Shown here: positions 14,196 through 18,046 of the stretch, in pieces
Position numbering within the stretch: the first letter of the stretch is position 1
Layout of the letters: each line of letters opens with the position of its first letter
Assembly: GCA_025938035.1 (NCBI GenBank)
Contig: JAICQE010000083.1
Span: 1-18,046 of the forward strand
Length of the DNA stretch: 18,046 bases
Direction: 5' to 3'
DNA from: Vicinamibacteria bacterium
GTDB lineage: Bacteria; Acidobacteriota; Vicinamibacteria; Vicinamibacterales; UBA2999
The notes under the pieces: model-generated
What the model was told of the DNA's origin: nothing
What the model saw: the letters and a program-made list of their open reading frames with translations, nothing else
The model's database searches: none
Made by a program: the position numbers and the translations under genes

Positions 14196-15895
14196 GCTCT
14201 GCGCGAGGAACCGGTCCCGGGGATGTCCACGACCATCCGCGTGCCCTGGCCAGGAACGCTGTCTACGTTGATCGTTCCGCGGAGATCCATGACCAGCCGG
14301 CGCACGATCGACAGCCCCAGACCCGTGCCGCCGTCTTTGGTCGTGTAGAAATCCTCGAAGATTCGTTTCGTCTCGTCGGTCGACATTCCTCGTCCCGTGT
14401 CAGCCACCATGACACGCGCGACCGGTGACTCGCCGTCTCGGACGACGCTCCGCGTCGAGACGGTGACGCGACCCGGCTGCGATTCCAGGCTGTCTACGGC
14501 ATTGGCGATCAGATTCTCGAGGATACGACGGAACGCAACGGGATCTCCTTCAACCGCCGGGACATTCGTCAGATCCGTCTCGAACTCGGCGGACTGGTGT
14601 CCCTGCGCGGCGCGCACGACCTCGGCGACCAGCGCGTTGAGGTCGCAGGCCTGCCGACTCACCGCCGGCGTCAGCCGCTGGTAGCTCGTCGCCAGCGTCT
14701 CGAGATACGCGATGCTGGAATCGACCGTCTGCCGCCGTTCGGCGAAGATCGCCGGAAGCGCGCCGGGATCGTCGCGCGAGACCTGCTCCAGATGGCGCAT
14801 GACGTTGCGAAGCGGAATGAGGCCGTTCTTGATGTCGTGGTTGATCTGCCGCGCCAGCTCACCGACCGTGGCTCGCCGTTCCGCCTCGCGGATACGTCCG
14901 GTGCTGGTGCGCAACCGCGTGGCGAGGTCGCCGAGCAGGCTGGACAACCTGCCGACTTCATCGGTTCCGGCATCGAATTCGACGTCGAGCCGATCCAGAT
15001 CGAGCACCGCGGTTTTGTCGGCGAGCGCGGAAAGCGGCCTGCTGATCCGCGACGATACCCAGACTGCCAGCAGTAATGCCGCCACCCCGGTCCCGACAGC
15101 CGTGAAAAGGAACCAGGAATCCGCGCTTCGCAGCAGCGCCTGCAGCGGGGTGAGCGATTGGACGACTTCGAGCGTGGCCGGCACTACCGTACGCGGCGTG
15201 TCTGCGCCGGATCGGATGAGAGGGACCTCGATGTGTCTGACGGTGGAGTCCGTGGCGTCCGGGCGCTGTTCCGTTGTCGACAGCCGGCCACGCGGGTAAG
15301 TCAGCGACACAACGATCGAACGATCGCGCGCCAATCGCCTGAGGAAGTCTCGATCCACCGTGATTCCGCCTACGATCGCGAACGCGCGGCCGCTGAGCAC
15401 GACCGGCTCGACGCGGGCCAAGGCCAGAAACTCACGATCGGCGCTGCGGGTGGTCACGAACGCGACATCGCGCGCGTTGCGCAGGGCCGACACCAGCTCG
15501 CGGTCGATGCGGCCATGTTCGTTCCGGAAATGCCCGGAGCTGAGAATCCGGCCCTCGTCATCGTGAATCTGCAGCATCGACAGGCCGGTCAGGCGCATCG
15601 CGGTGCCCGCGTAATCGAGCAGATAGTCGCGCCCCGCCTCGACACCGGCGACCGCGGCCAGGCGGAACTCGGTATCGTCCTGCAGCGCACGCGCGAGCGA
15701 GGCGAGTCGCTGGGAAATTCCATCGCTTTCGCGTGCGAGATCTTCGCCAATGACGTCGACCACGCTGTCCAGGCGGGGCTGATATTCCTGCGCCAGGCGT
15801 CTGGTCATCTCCTGCCGCAGTCCGAACGCCAGCAGCGCGATCGGGATCAGCACGACCGCCGCGAAGGCAATGAGCAGACGGCTACGCAGGCTCAT
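14192..15895 (-). CDS. Membrane sensor histidine kinase
   Basis: This 567-residue protein has a first membrane helix at about 7-25, a large periplasmic sensor region (about 26-257) with Cache/PAS-like features (LSMLQIHDDEGRILSSGHF, then FAIVGGITVDRDFL), a second helix at about 260-282 and a HAMP-like linker (SSRISRPLSALADKT). The phospho-acceptor is His353 in INHDIKNGLIPLRN, an H-D-x-K-N type H-box. The ATP-binding domain has the N-box around NLIANAVDS (461-469), DTGRGM (499-504) and GGTGLGLS (522-529). All residues needed for kinase activity appear present. It lies three bases after the substrate-binding lipoprotein gene and overlaps the regulator gene, so all three are probably one transcript. 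The signal is unknown; the neighbour suggests a periplasmic ligand. Confidence 0.92.
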   Translation of the reverse strand: MSLRSRLLIAFAAVVLIPIALLAFGLRQEMTRRLAQEYQPRLDSVVDVIGEDLARESDGISQRLASLARALQDDTEFRLAAVAGVEAGRDYLLDYAGTAMRLTGLSMLQIHDDEGRILSSGHFRNEHGRIDRELVSALRNARDVAFVTTRSADREFLALARVEPVVLSGRAFAIVGGITVDRDFLRRLARDRSIVVSLTYPRGRLSTTEQRPDATDSTVRHIEVPLIRSGADTPRTVVPATLEVVQSLTPLQALLRSADSWFLFTAVGTGVAALLLAVWVSSRISRPLSALADKTAVLDLDRLDVEFDAGTDEVGRLSSLLGDLATRLRTSTGRIREAERRATVGELARQINHDIKNGLIPLRNVMRHLEQVSRDDPGALPAIFAERRQTVDSSIAYLETLATSYQRLTPAVSRQACDLNALVAEVVRAAQGHQSAEFETDLTNVPAVEGDPVAFRRILENLIANAVDSLESQPGRVTVSTRSVVRDGESPVARVMVADTGRGMSTDETKRIFEDFYTTKDGGTGLGLSIVRRLVMDLRGTINVDSVPGQGTRMVVDIPGTGSSRRA

Positions 15896-15898
15896 GGC

Positions 15899-17425
15899 TC
15901 ATGGGCGGTCGTTCATGCCGGCGATCACCAATCCACCATCCGACTCGGCAGAAAATCCGGAGCGGCCGCGGCGCACGATGGCATGCAGCCGCGTATCAAC
16001 GAGCGGGATGATCGTCTCCGGATCGAGCCACGGCGCCCCATCCATCAGCGCCTGCAGATCCCGGCAGGGATCAACCGGCGACGTGGCAACCGCGACGATG
16101 TGCCCGGCGTCGGTACCGCGCCGGCGTGCCACAGCAAGAGCCTCGCCGGTCAACCCCGTGGCACGCTCGTATGTCCGGCGCGGACGGTCGGGCAGCAGCG
16201 CGTCGAGGAACAGCATTGACGAAGGACCGGGCGCGCGGGCGAGACCGACCAGTCGCTCGGCGAGATCACGCGCGGCCCCGTCGCCCGTTTCGTAAACGAT
16301 CCGTGGTGTCGGCGAGGGCTGGCCGGGAGGCGCCGAACGGCCGATCTCGCAGTCCGCCCGCATCTGCCACCAGAACGGCCCCTGCGCGCCTCTCGCTTCT
16401 CCGCGCACCGCATCGCTTGCCAGCGCGTGCCGTAAGGGCTCCGTCAGCACTGGCGCCGTGCGCGATCGTCCCGGCGTGAGCAGCACGTAAGTCCGCAGCC
16501 ACGCCAGCGGCACGGTCTGGAATTGCGGGAGCGATGCGGCATATCGGAGCGTCGCGGGATCGCGTGTGAGGAGCAGCTCGGCGCCGCGATCCAGCAGGTC
16601 GCGGGGATCACCGGGAGCGACCACGAATCGAATCGGTGGCTGGTTCTCCCGCGAGACCACAAAGGCAGGCGGACCGTTCGACGGCGCTGCGCCCCTCTCC
16701 GACGTGATTCGCGTGGACCGCGTTCCGACCGGCCACGGCGAGTCGGCAACTGTTTTGGCGACCGCGAGATCGGAATGCGACAGCGCCATCGGTGCATCCG
16801 TCCGCTGACTCCGCAGTGTGATCGCCAGAACCCGCTCGCCGATCGGGACGATGGATTCGACCAGACGACTCGCAGAAGGGCGCAATTCGCCCGTCCCGCC
16901 GGTGCCGGACCAGCTTGCCCGTACGTCCATTGCCGTTACGGGTGATCCATCGGAAAAACGCGCGTTGTCCCGCAGGGTCACAATCCAGGTGCGGCCGTCG
17001 CCATCGAGGCGCCACGCTGCGGCGAGTCCAGCGACGGTGCGGCCCATGCAGTCGGATCGAGTCAGCGTTTCATAGACCTGACGGAACAGCAGCCGCTCAC
17101 TGTCGTTGGAAGGGCGCGGTGCGTTCGATGCGTCAACGCGATCGCCGAGGGCGACGCTGGCAATCGGGTCACCGGGCCCGGCAATCAACGCGCACTCGTC
17201 ACCGGCAGGCGCTGGGTGGGTGGCCGGCGGAATCGACGCCGCGACCGGCGGGTCGGGTGCGCGAGACACCGGCGGACTCGCGACGCCCTCTGGCGGCGAT
17301 GCGGGCTGATTCGGCTGTGCCGCGACCGGAGTTGCCGGCACAGCCCCGCGCGAACTGCACCCCCACGCCGCCTCAATGCAGACGACGCACGCGATGGCGG
17401 CAAGCGTTCGACGCGTCAGCTTCAC
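15899..17425 (-). CDS. Oligopeptide-type ABC substrate-binding lipoprotein (SBP_bac_5-like)
   Basis: This protein is 508 residues from GTG 17425, chosen because a signal peptide begins there (VKLTRRTLAAIACVVCIEAAWGC); ATG 17476 in the same frame would add 17 atypical residues. Cys23 is the likely lipid site, although Trp before Gly-Cys is an unusual lipobox. A Pro/Ala/Val-rich linker spans about 24-75. The segment LLFRQVYETLTRSDCMGRTVAGLAAAW then WIVTLRDNARFSDGSPVTAMDVRASW is the classic N-terminal pattern of family-5 oligopeptide/nickel binding proteins. No permease or ATPase gene is nearby; instead a sensor kinase follows after three bases. It may therefore be a periplasmic ligand sensor rather than a transport subunit. 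The promoter was not identified. Confidence 0.82.
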   Translation of the reverse strand: MKLTRRTLAAIACVVCIEAAWGCSSRGAVPATPVAAQPNQPASPPEGVASPPVSRAPDPPVAASIPPATHPAPAGDECALIAGPGDPIASVALGDRVDASNAPRPSNDSERLLFRQVYETLTRSDCMGRTVAGLAAAWRLDGDGRTWIVTLRDNARFSDGSPVTAMDVRASWSGTGGTGELRPSASRLVESIVPIGERVLAITLRSQRTDAPMALSHSDLAVAKTVADSPWPVGTRSTRITSERGAAPSNGPPAFVVSRENQPPIRFVVAPGDPRDLLDRGAELLLTRDPATLRYAASLPQFQTVPLAWLRTYVLLTPGRSRTAPVLTEPLRHALASDAVRGEARGAQGPFWWQMRADCEIGRSAPPGQPSPTPRIVYETGDGAARDLAERLVGLARAPGPSSMLFLDALLPDRPRRTYERATGLTGEALAVARRRGTDAGHIVAVATSPVDPCRDLQALMDGAPWLDPETIIPLVDTRLHAIVRRGRSGFSAESDGGLVIAGMNDRP

Positions 17426-17490
17426 GGCTGTGACCCATGATCGCTGATAGACACGCTGGCCGCAAAAATGGCGCACGAGCGAGCGCCCGC

Positions 17491-17522
17491 AAAAGAAAAA
17501 GGCCGCCCGAACGGGGGCGGCC
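17491..17522 (-). terminator. Rho-independent terminator after the DUF1552 gene
   Basis: Read on the minus strand, a perfect 8-bp stem (GGCCGCCC with GGGCGGCC, 17501-17522) is followed by TTTTTCTTTT (17500-17491). It lies about 42 bases after the stop of the DUF1552 gene and isolates it from the downstream binding-protein operon. Confidence 0.85.
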
Positions 17523-17526
17523 TCTG

Positions 17527-17544
17527 GTCCGCCTGAAGGCGGAC
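17527..17544. repeat. REP-like perfect hairpin GTCCGCC-TGAA-GGCGGAC
   Basis: A seven-base perfect stem with a four-base loop, directly between the DUF1552 stop and the terminator. It resembles palindromic intergenic repeats I have seen in acidobacterial genomes (GTCCGCCTTCAGGCGGAC type); this needs a genome count. It could also protect the mRNA 3' end. Confidence 0.55.
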
Positions 17545-17563
17545 ACTACGAATTGCTTCGTGC

Positions 17564-18046
17564 CTAGAGATTGAACCGTCCGGTGCTCGGCCCCATGCTG
17601 GCGATCTCGACGCCCGCGAGGTGCGCGATGGCCAGCAGCAGGTTCGCCGTCGGCTCGTCCTTGCCGGCGACGAGGTGGCGGTTGCCCTTCAGGCGGCCGT
17701 GCGCGCCGCCGACGAGCAGTGCCGGCGGGTTGCTGCGATCGTGCGCGTTGCCGTTGCTCATGCCGCTGCCCCAGTAGAGGAGCGAGTGATCGAGCAGATT
17801 GCCGTCGCCGTCCTTCGTCGCGCGCATCTTCTCGAGGAACTCGGCGAACTTGACCATCTGATAGGTGCCGATCTTGGCGTACTTGGCCAGCTTCTCGGCG
17901 TCGTTGCCATGGTGCGAGATGCTGTGGTGCGTCTCCGGGCAGCCGATGTGCGCGTAGCTGCGGTCGGTCGGCTCGTGGCCGATCATGAACGTGAACACGC
18001 GGCTGATGTCGCCCTGCAGCGCCAGGTGCATCAGGTTGTAGGTGAC
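17564..18046 (-). CDS. DUF1552 family protein, C-terminal part
   Basis: The frame is open through base 18046, so the start lies beyond the window; the visible part is about 160 residues. It shows the family's C-terminal pattern: HHSISHHGND, then KFAEFLEKMRAT, GDGNLLDHSLLYWGSGMSNGN, NPPALLVGGAHGRLKGNRHL and a closing NLLLAIAHLAGVE. DUF1552 proteins are usually secreted (often Tat-exported), related in fold to alkaline phosphatase/sulfatase-like proteins, and often encoded beside DUF1592/DUF1588 cytochrome-type proteins in Planctomycetota and Acidobacteriota. Biochemical function is not established. A Rho-independent terminator follows the stop. Confidence 0.9.
   Translation of the reverse strand, partial: VTYNLMHLALQGDISRVFTFMIGHEPTDRSYAHIGCPETHHSISHHGNDAEKLAKYAKIGTYQMVKFAEFLEKMRATKDGDGNLLDHSLLYWGSGMSNGNAHDRSNPPALLVGGAHGRLKGNRHLVAGKDEPTANLLLAIAHLAGVEIASMGPSTGRFNL

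Noticed and set aside
15158..16219. 353-codon open frame antisense to the kinase and binding-protein genes
   Set aside because: It spans the junction of two well-supported genes and has shadow-like composition.

Overview
The window is high-GC bacterial DNA. Large Oar-type TonB-dependent receptors with a carboxypeptidase-regulatory N-domain, a DUF1552 protein, many small secreted orphan proteins and heptamer or 'acacggag' intergenic repeats together suggest an Acidobacteriota genome, perhaps Vicinamibacteria. This assignment is inference, since the window holds no rRNA or marker gene.

Left part (1-2512). The window opens with the 3' end of a secreted orphan protein and a small secreted protein (700-1185), both on the + strand. 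The small protein's ribosome binding site, start codon and first signal-peptide residues lie inside an imperfect inverted repeat. A second, heptamer-based hairpin (1185-1272) separates it from a convergent gene for a DoxX-like membrane protein with a soluble C-terminal domain (1277-2512, minus).

Centre-left (2605-8809, +). This looks like one tight operon: three AhpD-like carboxymuconolactone decarboxylase (CMD) family proteins, a 1088-residue TonB-dependent receptor and an MFS transporter. Junctions are ATGA overlaps or gaps of 5-22 bases. The context suggests uptake of a substrate across both membranes coupled to thiol or peroxide redox chemistry, or to conversion of a small cyclic molecule.

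Centre-right (8661-12562, minus). This is a compact exosortase system. It encodes a six-repeat TPR lipoprotein, a VIT + von Willebrand A protein ending in a PEP-CTERM-like tripartite sorting tail, a short 178-residue exosortase (Cys/Arg/His all present, possibly XrtK-type) and a small two-helix membrane protein. Junctions are a 7-base gap, then ATGA and GTGA overlaps. The intergenic region upstream carries a good -24/-12 (sigma-54) promoter match. Two GTGTCC-N4-(GG/AA)ACAC dyads 33 bases apart lie about 119 and 152 bases upstream of the predicted transcription start.

Right part (12819-17425, minus). The next genes upstream are an NtrC-class sigma-54 response regulator, its sensor histidine kinase (ATGA overlap) and an oligopeptide-type substrate-binding lipoprotein (3-base gap). 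The likely circuit is that the binding protein and kinase sense an envelope signal, and the regulator then binds the tandem dyads and activates the exosortase operon. This resembles the PrsK/PrsR/RpoN logic known from PEP-CTERM systems, but it serves what looks like one dedicated VIT-vWA substrate.

The window closes with a Rho-independent terminator, a REP-like hairpin and the 3' end of a DUF1552 gene. No tRNA, rRNA, CRISPR, insertion sequence or prophage was seen.
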